Notes: generated from the sequence alone by a model not told the origin. Positions 8,461-17,218 are shown, counted from the first letter of the stretch. The stretch is 64,000 bases of DNA from an uncultured Flavihumibacter sp. (GCA_902168105.1 CABHOY010000058.1:62001-126000), one strand, 5' to 3'. Translations and numbers: made by a program.

Positions 8461-9374
8461 TACTCAAAAAAACTTTTGTTAGTGGGTAAATAAATAATCA
8501 CATAAAAACTCAGCACCCACAGGAGTATGGTTAATTGAATGAAACGGTCTTTGTATAGGATTTTGGTTGGAGAACCTGTATTATTCTCCACATATGTTAT
8601 TTGCAAATATCGTAATAATCCACCAATTACAAAAAGACATGTATAATAAAGGCGGTATGTACCAAAGCGTGCCATCGTTTCCGGGGCCATGGTGTACATT
8701 AGATAAGCGACTATGATGACGGCCGATACAAGCGCCAGCATCACATTCATGAAGTCCATGTTGTACCCTTTGGAGGCCTTCCGCATGTCCTGGCCAGACT
8801 GTGTTTTTATCAGCACATCATCGCGGCGTTTGGCGATAGCCATGAACAATGCCAGCAGGAAAACCATGATCATCAGCCATTCTGATACGGCTACGGTAGC
8901 GGCTACTCCACCTGCTTTTACCCTTAAAACAAATCCTGCCGAAAGGATCAGGATATCCAGGATAGAAATGTTCTTTAAACCGAATGAATATAATAGATTG
9001 ATAATGAAATAAATGCCTACGACAAACGCGAATTTGGGTTTAACGTACCATGCCAGTAAGCCACCTATCGCCAGACATAACACGAAAAAAACCAACGCTG
9101 CTGATTTGGAAACAGCGCCCGATGCAATGGGGCGTTTACACTTTACCGGATGCAGCCTGTCAGCTTCTACATCTTTATAATCGTTGATGACGTAGATACT
9201 GCTGGCAGTGAGGCTGAATGCAAAAAAACCTATAAGTAATTCCGCAACCTTATGCAGGTCGAATATCTCTCCTGCGAAGAAAAGGGGAATATATAAGAAC
9301 AGGTTCTTTGCCCAATGGGAGGGTCTTAACAGTTTTAAATATTGCACGGGGATATAACTTAAAGTTGGCGACAA
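8460..9374 (-). CDS. UbiA-family polyprenyl-phosphate phosphoribosyltransferase
   Basis: The 304-residue integral membrane protein has the UbiA aspartate motif NDYKDVEAD (residues 64-72) and about eight to nine hydrophobic segments. The start LLRPSHWAKNLF and the first-loop motif are those of decaprenyl-phosphate phosphoribosyltransferases, which move 5-phosphoribose from PRPP onto a polyprenyl phosphate. The frame opens with TTG at 9374; a GTG at 9347 would give a start nearer the family norm, so the true start is uncertain. First gene of the four-gene operon. Close relatives are ubiquinone and heme prenyltransferases, but the DprE1/DprE2 neighbours settle the assignment. Confidence 0.88.
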   Translation of the reverse strand: MSPTLSYIPVQYLKLLRPSHWAKNLFLYIPLFFAGEIFDLHKVAELLIGFFAFSLTASSIYVINDYKDVEADRLHPVKCKRPIASGAVSKSAALVFFVLCLAIGGLLAWYVKPKFAFVVGIYFIINLLYSFGLKNISILDILILSAGFVLRVKAGGVAATVAVSEWLMIMVFLLALFMAIAKRRDDVLIKTQSGQDMRKASKGYNMDFMNVMLALVSAVIIVAYLMYTMAPETMARFGTYRLYYTCLFVIGGLLRYLQITYVENNTGSPTKILYKDRFIQLTILLWVLSFYVIIYLPTNKSFFE

Positions 9375-9432
9375 GATACGACTGATTACCGAACAACGAT
9401 ATCGATTTATGCTATTTTCGGGTAAATTCTAC

Positions 9433-9440
9433 TATTTTTG
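9433..9440 (+). promoter_or_regulatory. Minus-7 box TATTTTTG for the GT-C candidate
   Basis: Exact TAnnTTTG match 53 bases upstream of the ATG at 9493, in the 118-base divergent gap between the UbiA operon and the membrane protein. Confidence 0.55.
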
Positions 9441-9492
9441 AGGCCGTTCATGTTAATTTATACTCGTTTTCATCAATTTATTATCCCCGTTT

Positions 9493-11199
9493 ATGCCGTC
9501 AACTTATGCTCCGTTCAGCCGTAAAGGTGCGTTTACCGTGGAACTGCTGATCATCATCGGTTTTGCGCTGGTGCCCTTGTTTGTGACATTCCCCTACAGG
9601 GTAAATATTTTTCTATCGTGGGAAGGCGCTTACAGAATATCGCAGGGTCAGGTGCCCTATAAAGATTTTGGCCTGCCGCTGGGTTATGGCTTCTGGCTGA
9701 TGCCGGCATTGTTCTTTAAATTATTTGGTCCCCAGCTGATATCCCTCGTGAAAGCCCAGGTTTTCATGAATATACTGGCGGGATTAGCTTTCCGGTCTAT
9801 TCTGAAAAGCCTGAACGTACAGGCGGCCATCCGGGTACTTGCCGTATTATTGTTCGTATTGTCGTATTCGTTTTTCAATTTCTGGCCCTGGTATAATCAG
9901 ACGGTGATCGTATATGAGCTGATCGGCCTGGCCTTCCTGTTCCGTTACCTGATGGGACCACAGGGGAAGCTCCGTTTCCTGTTCCTTTTCCTGTCTGCCT
10001 TTTTCACCTTCCTGTCCTTTTTTACAAAACAGGATGGCGGCGGACTGGCATTACTGCTTTCACTGGCCTTGTTGGCTTACAATACATTACAGGGAAAGAA
10101 ATGGCTTGATTTCATCGCCTACCTTGCTTTTTATGGCATTATTGCAATGGCGATCATTTTACCGTTGCTGCCTTACGGTTTCGGCTATTGGTTTAACCAC
10201 GGACAGGCACCTCACAATTCCAGGTTGTCGTTGTATGATATCCTGTCGGAATTAATGGGTTTCTCACAATGGATCAAATTGTACCTGTTACTGGTGATCT
10301 TATGTCTTGTGCCCGCGTTCCGCCAATGGAAAAGTTTCTGGAACGATAGACCTGCCATGCTGTTTACCTTACTAACCCTGGGCATCCTGGTAGAAGCGGC
10401 CATTTTCCAGGTGACCAGTTATACGCCTCCGGATAACAATATCTTCTTTCATAGTTTCGCATTTGCGTTCATCGCCAGCCGTTTCCAGGAACAACTAAAA
10501 CTCGATCTCGGACGCTGGCCGTCTTTCGGCATTGCCACAGCCCTGGTATTGCTATGGTGGTCAGGCTCTTTCTGGAAATACCTGGACAGGGTCGTAGCCC
10601 GTCTTGTACCGCGTGAGCAGGTAATAGCAGGTAACAGCGACGCGGCAAAGGGCGACAGTTCTTCATATGCGATGTACAATCCGCAGATCAGCCCTACCGG
10701 GGAAAACGTCGTGTCCCGCAATAATTTCATGATCAATGCCGACACTACAGACGTGCCGGTAGATCAATGGATCTTTTCTGATCTCTGGGTGTTCCATAAG
10801 ATCTATATGCCGCCATCTACAGTGCATGGTATGAGCCGTGTAATGGAGCTGCCTGTCGTAAAAGAAAAGAAAGAGCAGCTTAAATTGCTGAATATGACTG
10901 AATTAACCCCATTAGCGCAAGCTATGCCTTACAAACTTGAAACTGGAAGTGATTACCCGTTATGGTATCATTTAGGAGTAGGCATGTTCAATAAACAGCT
11001 GGACGCCTTCGTAAAAAAAGTACAGAACCATCATTATGACGTAGTGTTGTATGAATATGCACCGGGTAACAACAACTTTTACCCGTTTGCACTGAGATAC
11101 CAACTACAAAAGCACTACCGGAAGGTAGATGAATTCCTTGCGCCACGCCGTCCGACCAACGCGACGATTGAGGTGTATGTGAAGGATAGAATAGATTAA
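9493..11199 (+). CDS. Polytopic membrane protein, candidate GT-C glycosyltransferase
   Basis: The 568-residue protein has roughly ten or eleven hydrophobic segments in its first ~370 residues, then a soluble ~190-residue C-terminal domain. This is the architecture of GT-C transferases that use lipid-phosphate sugars. Its first extracytoplasmic loop contains acidic residues in SWEGAYRISQGQVPYKDF, the place where GT-C enzymes carry their catalytic Asp/Glu. I do not recognise a named family with certainty. It is transcribed divergently from the polyprenyl-phosphate-pentose operon, so it could transfer arabinose from that carrier to an envelope glycan. That link is inference. The C-terminal part has the mildly polar, periplasmic composition expected for acceptor binding. 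Confidence 0.7.
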   Translation: MPSTYAPFSRKGAFTVELLIIIGFALVPLFVTFPYRVNIFLSWEGAYRISQGQVPYKDFGLPLGYGFWLMPALFFKLFGPQLISLVKAQVFMNILAGLAFRSILKSLNVQAAIRVLAVLLFVLSYSFFNFWPWYNQTVIVYELIGLAFLFRYLMGPQGKLRFLFLFLSAFFTFLSFFTKQDGGGLALLLSLALLAYNTLQGKKWLDFIAYLAFYGIIAMAIILPLLPYGFGYWFNHGQAPHNSRLSLYDILSELMGFSQWIKLYLLLVILCLVPAFRQWKSFWNDRPAMLFTLLTLGILVEAAIFQVTSYTPPDNNIFFHSFAFAFIASRFQEQLKLDLGRWPSFGIATALVLLWWSGSFWKYLDRVVARLVPREQVIAGNSDAAKGDSSSYAMYNPQISPTGENVVSRNNFMINADTTDVPVDQWIFSDLWVFHKIYMPPSTVHGMSRVMELPVVKEKKEQLKLLNMTELTPLAQAMPYKLETGSDYPLWYHLGVGMFNKQLDAFVKKVQNHHYDVVLYEYAPGNNNFYPFALRYQLQKHYRKVDEFLAPRRPTNATIEVYVKDRID

Positions 11200-11245
11200 T
11201 ATTCATCGCTTTATAGTTATTTACTTCATCTTTACTTAATAGCCT

Positions 11246-12160
11246 GTGGCAACTGAAAACGTGTCTTCTAAACCGGATAACACCAAGCTTTGGGGATTTC
11301 TCTTTGCTGTCTATATTATCTGGGGTTCTACTTACCTGGGGATGAAGATCGCCACGGAAATAGTGCCTCCATTTCTTCTTTCTGCCTTCCGTTTCCTGGT
11401 AGCCGGCACGCTGCTGGCACTCATCAGCCGGAGTAGTGAAAAAAAGCTACCATCCCGTAAACAGGTATTGTCAGCAGCTTTCGTTGGCCTGATGCTGATC
11501 GGCATCGGCAATTCCTGTACGGCGCTTGCGGTACATTACATGCCGTCGGGACTGGTCGCGTTGATCGTAGCGGCGATTCCGGTATGGTTCATTGGATTCG
11601 ACTGGGCCTTTTTTAGCAAACAGCGGCCAACGTTCATGACGGCATGTGGTATTATCGTCGGACTGGCAGGTCTGGTATTGTTATTTAATCCCTTTGCGGC
11701 TCATACAACCCGGAACTATCCTTTGTGGCCCATCGCGATACTTGCCGGTGGATGCGCCTGCTGGGCGCTGGGCTCATTGGCGGTATCCAAGTTGGCGATG
11801 CCGGCCCCAATGACCTCTGCAGCGCTCCAGATGCTGACGGGAGCTGTTTTCTGCTTCCTGATCAGCGCTGTTGTCGAACCTGGCGCCTGGGATACGCTTC
11901 ATCATATTTCCACCCGTACATTATCTGCTTATGTGTACCTGGTGTTGATCGGCTCCCTGGTCGGATTCACCTCCTACAGCTGGCTGACCCGGAATGCACC
12001 GCCGCGGTTATTGTCCACCTATGCGTACGTAAACCCGGTGGTCGCTCTCTTCCTGGGCTGGCTTATAGGGCATGAAAGCCTGTCTTCCCAGGCGTTAATG
12101 GCCTGTCTGATTGTCATTGGCGGGGTAGTGCTGATGACATTGGGCAAAAGAAAGATATAA
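11246..12160 (+). CDS. EamA/DMT family transporter (YedA-like)
   Basis: The 304-residue protein has about ten transmembrane helices in two EamA repeats. The first repeat starts AVYIIWGSTYLGMKIA and includes the family stretch PPFLLSAFRFLVAG; the second covers residues ~155-300 and ends with a conserved SLVGFTSYSWLTRNAPP...YAYVNPVVALFLGW pattern. These transporters export amino acids or other metabolites; the substrate cannot be told from sequence. It starts with GTG at 11246, 46 bases after the membrane protein, so the two may be co-transcribed. Confidence 0.9.
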   Translation: MATENVSSKPDNTKLWGFLFAVYIIWGSTYLGMKIATEIVPPFLLSAFRFLVAGTLLALISRSSEKKLPSRKQVLSAAFVGLMLIGIGNSCTALAVHYMPSGLVALIVAAIPVWFIGFDWAFFSKQRPTFMTACGIIVGLAGLVLLFNPFAAHTTRNYPLWPIAILAGGCACWALGSLAVSKLAMPAPMTSAALQMLTGAVFCFLISAVVEPGAWDTLHHISTRTLSAYVYLVLIGSLVGFTSYSWLTRNAPPRLLSTYAYVNPVVALFLGWLIGHESLSSQALMACLIVIGGVVLMTLGKRKI

Positions 12161-12253
12161 ATGCACATTTCCCGGAATTAAGACTTACTCATGGCGAAGG
12201 CCAAACCGACTTTCCGAACCGGGATGGCTATTCCAAACCACAATACAAGGTGC

Positions 12254-12348
12254 ATACAACGTTCATATAACGTTCATGATCTTCCGTTGATCCTCCGTTC
12301 GGAACGGAAGATCAACGGAAGATCATGAACGTTATATGAACGTTGTAT
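12254..12348. repeat. 95-bp near-perfect palindrome 1
   Basis: The arms meet at base 12301 with essentially no loop; only one mismatch (12293 against 12309) interrupts 47 base pairs. Each arm is built from doubled words: AACGTTCAT occurs twice and the block TCTTCCGTT/TCCTCCGTT twice. There is no T-run, so it is not a typical terminator. Confidence 0.9.
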
Positions 12349-12382
12349 CCTGGAAACATCCAGGGTTGTTAAGCGGCTCAGG

Positions 12383-12485
12383 TTCGCTTCAGTAGTACAT
12401 CAGCCATCCTTATCCTCCCTTTATCCTCCCTTCTGAAGGGAAGATAAAGGGAGGATAAGGATAGTGGATGTACTGCTGAAGCGAA
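12383..12485. repeat. 103-bp imperfect palindrome 2
   Basis: Centred on base 12434 with a loop of a single base and about five mismatches or wobble positions. It again contains doubled words (TTATCCTCCC twice per arm). The outer arm reads TTCGCTTCAGTAGTACAT. Starts 34 bases after palindrome 1. Confidence 0.9.
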
Positions 12486-12660
12486 GTTGAAGGCAATTAG
12501 CACCTTAAATAGCCGTGAGGCGGTCAATCTGATTTACTTGATCTGCCCGGTATGCCTCCCAAATTGCACCATACATTTATCTGAAAATCATCATTGTTGA
12601 AAAATATTTCCACTAATCGAATTAGTATTTGCTAAAAATATTAGTAATTTAGCCTCTCAG

Positions 12661-13926
12661 TTGAATGTTATGGAGAGGATTCAGGAAAAACTGGCGATAC
12701 TGGCAGATGCGGCGAAATATGATGTTTCCTGTGCTTCCAGCGGTAGCGACCGCAAGAATGATACAAAGGGATTGGGCAATGCTCATCCGGGAATGGGTAT
12801 CTGCCATTCTTATACGGCCGACGGCCGTTGTGTGTCCCTGTTAAAGATCCTGCTCACCAATGTCTGCATCTATGATTGCGCTTACTGTGTATCCCGGAAA
12901 AGCAATGATGTCAAAAGAGCTGCTTTTACGGTACAGGAAGTTGTTGACCTTACCATTAATTTTTACCGTCGGAATTATATAGAAGGTTTGTTCCTCAGTT
13001 CAGGGATCTTCAAGGATCCCGATTATACGATGGAACGGCTAGTGAGGGTCGCAAAGAAATTGCGCTTAGAATGCAATTTCAACGGCTACATTCACCTCAA
13101 AGCTATCCCTGGGGCCAGTGATGAGCTAATGCAGGAAGCGGGCCTGTATGCGGACCGTTTGAGCGTTAATCTCGAATTGCCTACGGAGGCGGGTTTAAAA
13201 TTACTGGCGCCGGAAAAAAGCCGGCCGGCTATGATAAAGCCGATCCGTTTCCTTCAAAGTGAGATCATCCGGCTGGAGGATGAGCGAAAGATATTGAAGA
13301 GCGTACCCAAGTTTGTTCCCGCCGGACAAAGCACCCAGGTGATCGTAGGGGCCAGTGGAGAAACAGATATGGAAATCATGCACATGGCATCCCAATTCTA
13401 CCGGCAATTCCAGTTAAAGCGGGTATACTATTCAGGATATGTTCCCATCAGTAACGACACAAGACTGCCGGCCCTGCATAGTCAGGTACCGCTATTGCGT
13501 GAAAATCGCCTTTATCAGGCTGACTGGCTGTTGAGACTATACGGATTTGAGCCCCATGAGCTACTAAATGAAGGTCATCCGAACCTCGATACCGATATCG
13601 ACCCCAAGCTATCCTGGGCGCTCCGGCACCTGGACTGTTTCCCGATAGATATCAATAAGGCTGATAAGATGCTGATAGCCAGAGTGCCAGGCATCGGATT
13701 AGAGAGCGCAAAAAAGATCTGTGCAGCCCGGACACATGCCGCACTGGGATGGGACCAGTTGAAACAGATAGGAGTGAAGATCAGTAAAGCACGGTACTTC
13801 ATTACCTGTAAGGCAAAGACGCTTGAAAAGCGGGAACTGAGCGCGGAACAGATCCGTCAACAACTGCTGGCGCAATCACATAGCAAATGGTTGCGGTCAC
13901 ACACGCCTCAACTGAGCCTGTTTTGA
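12661..13926 (+). CDS. Putative DNA modification/repair radical SAM protein
   Basis: The protein is 421 residues from TTG at 12661, or 418 from ATG at 12670, which I think is the likelier start. The radical SAM cluster motif CxxxCxxC reads CIYDCAYC at residues 69-76 of the longer form. The C-terminal ~100 residues contain a helix-hairpin-helix segment (INKADKMLIARVPGIG) of the kind that binds DNA. This matches the TIGR03916 family of predicted DNA modification/repair proteins, which is normally encoded next to a TIGR03915 protein, found here at 14349. The reaction is not established. The final residues HTPQLSLF and following bases are partly duplicated downstream at 13991. Confidence 0.9.
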   Translation: MNVMERIQEKLAILADAAKYDVSCASSGSDRKNDTKGLGNAHPGMGICHSYTADGRCVSLLKILLTNVCIYDCAYCVSRKSNDVKRAAFTVQEVVDLTINFYRRNYIEGLFLSSGIFKDPDYTMERLVRVAKKLRLECNFNGYIHLKAIPGASDELMQEAGLYADRLSVNLELPTEAGLKLLAPEKSRPAMIKPIRFLQSEIIRLEDERKILKSVPKFVPAGQSTQVIVGASGETDMEIMHMASQFYRQFQLKRVYYSGYVPISNDTRLPALHSQVPLLRENRLYQADWLLRLYGFEPHELLNEGHPNLDTDIDPKLSWALRHLDCFPIDINKADKMLIARVPGIGLESAKKICAARTHAALGWDQLKQIGVKISKARYFITCKAKTLEKRELSAEQIRQQLLAQSHSKWLRSHTPQLSLF

Positions 13927-14062
13927 GATGCGAAAATCGGAAATCAGAATAATCGGAACATTATGACAACTAGTCACACATTAATGGTTATGGTCTCACA
14001 CGCCTCAACTGCGCTTGATTTGAAATACGGAAACCAGAAAATCGGAATAGGCGGAACATTCA
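13895..14062 (+). repeat. Partial duplication of the radical SAM gene's 3' end
   Basis: CACACGCCTCAACTG occurs at 13901 within the gene end and again at about 13996. In both copies related sequence follows (GAAAATCGG... and GGAAACCAG... leading to CGGAACATT). The two ~65-base copies are about 96 bases apart and imperfect. Confidence 0.7.
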
Positions 14063-14348
14063 GACATAATCTATTAAGGCATTAAAACCTTAAGACAATC
14101 AGACAATAAACTTTCAGAAGGAAATCAAACAATAAACGACGACCTCCGGACCAGCACAAAAGGAAGGTCTTTGTCAGGCGACGATATCGAACAATGAACA
14201 ATATTGAACGGCAAAGCATATTCGAACGATGAACAATATACCATATCAGACGCTATAAACTATGAAAATCCTCAATAACTATCGTTTGGCGGGCTATCTC
14301 CTGTGCTGTGGTGGATAGTCTGCCGGCGGTAGATTAAATGTAACTAAA
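13927..14348. other. 422-bp gap between two normally adjacent genes
   Basis: No credible gene. It contains the second copy of the gene-end duplication and a shorter direct repeat (CGAACAATGAACAATAT near 14189 and CGAACGATGAACAATAT near 14223). The bases are mostly A-rich and look like expanded filler rather than coding DNA. Confidence 0.6.
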
Positions 14349-15119
14349 ATGACTACGTGGTTGTATGATGGAAGTTTTGACGGCTTCCTGTCTGCCGTAT
14401 TTGACTTATACTGGCAAAAGAGGACAGATGTCATGATCAGGAAGGAGCAGGACCACGTGCGTGGCTTGTTTGAGAATGTCATATTTACCCCTACTGTGTT
14501 GGCAAACGCTGACAGGGTATGGGCAGGACTAACTAAGAAATTACCTGAAGGAAGTTTGCAGCAGTTGTTTTGCTGTTATCTCTCGGAACTGCCTGGAGAA
14601 GAGGACAATATGGTGGGATTTATCCGGTATGTTTTCGCGAACGAGCAGGATGTAACGAGTGATTTTGGTAATAAATACGTCCTGCATGTTTCACAGGTGG
14701 CGCGTAAAGTATTACGGGAGAAACATCGAATGGAAGCCTTTGTCCGTTTTCAGCTTACAAAAGACAATATTTATTATTCACTTGTATCGCCGGATTACAA
14801 TGTGCTACCGCTGATCGCGCGGCATTTTAAGGACCGTTATGCCGATCAGTATTGGCTGATCTATGATGAGCGCCGCCGGTTTGGCATCTATTACAACCTG
14901 GAGCATGTAGAGACCATCCGGCTGCATTTCAATGCCGACTACGATCCTTATTATCACAGTACAGGAAATGTCTGGGCACCGGAGGAGGAGTTGTATCAGC
15001 GCTTATGGAACACTTACTTCAAGGAAGTGGATATTGCCAGCCGGAGAAATCCGAGGTTACAACTGCAGCATATGCCGAGGCGGTATTGGAAGTATTTAAC
15101 GGAGATGCGGGCAGGGTAA
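14349..15119 (+). CDS. TIGR03915-family putative DNA metabolism protein
   Basis: The 256-residue protein begins MTTWLYDGSFDGFLSAVFDLYW, the characteristic start of the SAM_7_link (TIGR03915, DUF4130) family. It also has the conserved stretch HRMEAFVRFQLTKDNIYYSLVSPDYNVLPLIARHFKDRYADQYWLIYDERRRFGIYYN in the middle, and ends with RNPRLQLQHMPRRYWKYLTEM. In other bacteria this domain sits beside, or fused to, uracil-DNA-glycosylase domains and pairs with the radical SAM protein at 12661. A shared nucleic-acid repair role is likely but undefined. No UDG domain is fused here. Confidence 0.88.
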   Translation: MTTWLYDGSFDGFLSAVFDLYWQKRTDVMIRKEQDHVRGLFENVIFTPTVLANADRVWAGLTKKLPEGSLQQLFCCYLSELPGEEDNMVGFIRYVFANEQDVTSDFGNKYVLHVSQVARKVLREKHRMEAFVRFQLTKDNIYYSLVSPDYNVLPLIARHFKDRYADQYWLIYDERRRFGIYYNLEHVETIRLHFNADYDPYYHSTGNVWAPEEELYQRLWNTYFKEVDIASRRNPRLQLQHMPRRYWKYLTEMRAG

Positions 15120-15240
15120 TTCTGTTTGCGAAGTCCTGTAATATTCTTGGATTAGCGAATGGGCTTACAGTGAATTTAGTGCGTTGAACTTATGGCTCGC
15201 AGTTCGCGGAGGGGCTTAACACGTTGAACTTTTCTATTTC

Positions 15241-15451
15241 GCGGATGTTGGCTGATAGTTATTCTAGCGCTGACCTTCTAGCTCGCAGTTCGGATGGAAT
15301 CACTGGCTGTTGTTCTTTGAAGGTCCGTGCTATTGAGCGTTGGAGGACGGTTTGGCTTTAGTTTATCCATTAAACCCCTTGTGCGACGCATCGGCATACT
15401 TCAAACAACAAAGGCCAGTGATTTCCACCCGAATGCTCACTGTGGCCGGTC
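15241..15451 (+). repeat. Left arm of the large inverted repeat
   Basis: Reverse complement of 16165-16377 with scattered differences concentrated in the middle. Contains one ~51-bp unit at each end, in opposite orientations (15272-15322 and 15399-15451), so the arm can also fold on itself. Confidence 0.85.
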
Positions 15452-15659
15452 TTCAAAACAATAGCCAGAATTCCTCTACTTATGATTTTACCCGGATGTT
15501 GCCTCACCCGGATGCTATCCTAGCTATCTTGGAATTTACGACACGGAACTATTATGTCTGCCATTACGCCATTGAAATACAGACCGGGAGGCGAAATTCT
15601 ATAATTAAGGTTTTCCTTGTTGCTGTCCGATATTAGCATTGAGAATAAATAGGATTGCC

Positions 15660-15698
15660 TCAGTGGCCCTCAGTGGCCCTCAGTGGCCCTCAGTGGCC
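15660..15698 (+). repeat. Tandem array of four TCAGTGGCCC units
   Basis: Four consecutive copies of a 10-bp unit, the last one truncated by a base. GGCCAGTGATT in the flanking ~51-bp units shares the CAGTG/GGCC words. No spacers, so not CRISPR. Confidence 0.95.
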
Positions 15699-15896
15699 AG
15701 GTTCGACTATACCGTTCCAGATCCTATGATCAAGGTGTATCTTACTCCTGGGCGATAGAAGTTTGGGAATGAGCGTACTTCCTTTGGGGTGGTGAAAAGG
15801 CTTTTTAAACTTGTTTACAATTTTCTTTACAATTCCAGAGGAAGCGTTTTATTGCCCTAATAATAGCTATGATAGCCTTCAGAAAGGGGGATTGTA

Positions 15897-15995
15897 TACA
15901 TATATAGGCCTATTAACCCAGTATTACAGGCCTTTTGATACAGCTATGACTATACAAAAAGGCCGGTAAAGTGGGCCTAATAGGCCTATACATAG
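15897..15995. repeat. Hairpin in the core of the inverted-repeat locus
   Basis: TATAGGCCTATTA (15903-15915) pairs with 15978-15990, and the inner CAGGCCTTTT/AAAAAGGCCG segments also pair, giving a ~90-base imperfect foldback. Confidence 0.7.
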
Positions 15996-16164
15996 GAAAA
16001 TCGACCTTTTTTGAAGCGTTGATGAAAGCTACTTGAAGTAATGAAAAGGCTTTTACCACTTTTGATGGCTATATAGCATATCAGCGGCATAGAGTTTTAC
16101 ATAACGGCATATGAGCACCAACGTTAGCAACAAATGACAATGGCCGTCATGCTATTATTTTGGA

Positions 16165-16377
16165 GACCGGCCACAGTGAGCATTCGGGTGGAAATCACTG
16201 GCCTTTGTTATTTGAAGTATGCTGATGCGACAAACCAGGGGTTAAAATAGATATTCTAAAGCCCAACCGCCATAAAAAAGCTCAATAGTACGAGACTTCA
16301 AAGAACAACAGCCAGTGATTCCATCCGAACTGCGAGCTAGAAGGTCAGCGCTAGAATAACCGTCAGACAACATCCGC
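16165..16377 (-). repeat. Right arm of the large inverted repeat
   Basis: Mirror of 15241-15451. Units at 16165-16217 (-) and 16296-16346 (+). Confidence 0.85.
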
Positions 16378-16410
16378 AAAAATAACCCGACGCTCAAGAA
16401 ACACTGTTAT

Positions 16411-16496
16411 AGTACGGAACTTCAAAGAACAACAGCCAGTGATTCCATCCGAACTGCGAGCTAGAAGGTCACCGCTAGAATAACCGTCAGACAACA
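16411..16496 (+). repeat. 86-bp direct repeat copy
   Basis: Matches 16287-16372 with only about three differences, offset by 124 bases. It ends 21 bases before the end of the endonuclease V gene. Confidence 0.9.
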
Positions 16497-16516
16497 CTCG
16501 AGAAACACTAAAACTG

Positions 16517-17218
16517 TTACAGCTCGAGATACCCCTCGCTAATCTCACCCACCCGGAACCTGTTAACAATATCATGCGCCAGTCTCGTAGGCTCCGGTAT
16601 ACGGTACCGCCCTACACACTGGGTGATAATATCCACAGTACTAGCAACGTCCATCAAATTACCCGGAGAAACAAACACCGGCTTAACCGCATTCTTCGTC
16701 CGCAGAGCCGCACCGACCACCTCATCTTTAAAGATAAGCGGTGTATTACTTCCTTTCGTAGACGCTGGCTCTTCATACTTGCCACAAAGCACCTTTTTAG
16801 CACAACCCACGGTCGGCGTTTTCGCCAGTACGCCAAAGTGAGCGGCGATACCCATACGACGGGGATGCGCAATACCATGACCATCAGCAACTAAGAGATC
16901 GGGTTTAACGGGAAGATTGTCCCAGGCCGCCATGAGAGCAGGCACTTCACGGAATGCAAGGTACCCCGGCACATAGGGGAAGAGTACCTCCTTTTTTACC
17001 AATGAATAACCTATGGGAATAAGTTCAGGGAAACGCAAAAGAATGACGCCTGCGTAAACAGTCGTACTGAATTTGTTAAAGGAAATGTCCGCACCGGCAA
17101 TAACGTTCACAGGGAAATTCCGTGCTTGTATAATGGTCTCGTTCCTAAGTTCGTTCTGTATTTGTGTAGCGGCTGTAACTGTCAGTGTATCATAGCTCAA
17201 TGAGGTCATGCTGTACAT
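16517..17218 (-). CDS. nfi: Endonuclease V (deoxyinosine 3' endonuclease)
   Basis: The 233-residue protein has the complete EndoV signature: GADIS with Asp44, the PYVPGYLAFRE stretch with the DNA-wedge Tyr82 and catalytic Glu91, and DGHGIAHPRRMGIAAHFGV with Asp112, followed by GCAKKVLCG. The enzyme nicks one nucleotide 3' of deoxyinosine or other deaminated bases to start repair. Length is typical. Starts at 17218 and 17209 are both possible. The 3' end abuts the repeat locus, whose last repeat copy lies 21 bases away. Confidence 0.95.
   Translation of the reverse strand: MYSMTSLSYDTLTVTAATQIQNELRNETIIQARNFPVNVIAGADISFNKFSTTVYAGVILLRFPELIPIGYSLVKKEVLFPYVPGYLAFREVPALMAAWDNLPVKPDLLVADGHGIAHPRRMGIAAHFGVLAKTPTVGCAKKVLCGKYEEPASTKGSNTPLIFKDEVVGAALRTKNAVKPVFVSPGNLMDVASTVDIITQCVGRYRIPEPTRLAHDIVNRFRVGEISEGYLEL

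Larger units (their letters stand above)
12161..12660. other. 500-bp intergenic region holding two long palindromes
   Basis: No gene is visible. Between the EamA and radical SAM genes the DNA is dominated by the two palindromes at 12254-12348 and 12383-12485; the last ~100 bases are AT-rich leader for the radical SAM gene. Confidence 0.7.
15120..16516. repeat. 1.4-kb non-coding nested inverted-repeat locus
   Basis: This stretch between the TIGR03915 gene and endonuclease V has no convincing gene. It is built as two long inverted arms (15241-15451 and 16165-16377) around a ~710-bp core, plus a direct copy of part of the right arm (16411-16496). The arms contain five copies of a ~51-bp unit at 15272-15322 (-), 15399-15451 (+), 16165-16217 (-), 16296-16346 (+) and 16420-16470 (+). 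The core holds a 10-bp tandem array and a hairpin. Short open frames within it coincide with repeats and are rejected. Confidence 0.85.

Noticed and set aside
12254..12348. Intrinsic terminator of the EamA gene
   Set aside because: The palindrome is far longer than a terminator stem and lacks a T-run.
15340..15636. 98-codon open frame in the inverted-repeat locus
   Set aside because: It overlaps the left arm and core of the nested repeat, has no motif and is not supported by coding-like composition.
15660..15698. CRISPR array
   Set aside because: Units are tandem with no spacers and no cas genes are near.
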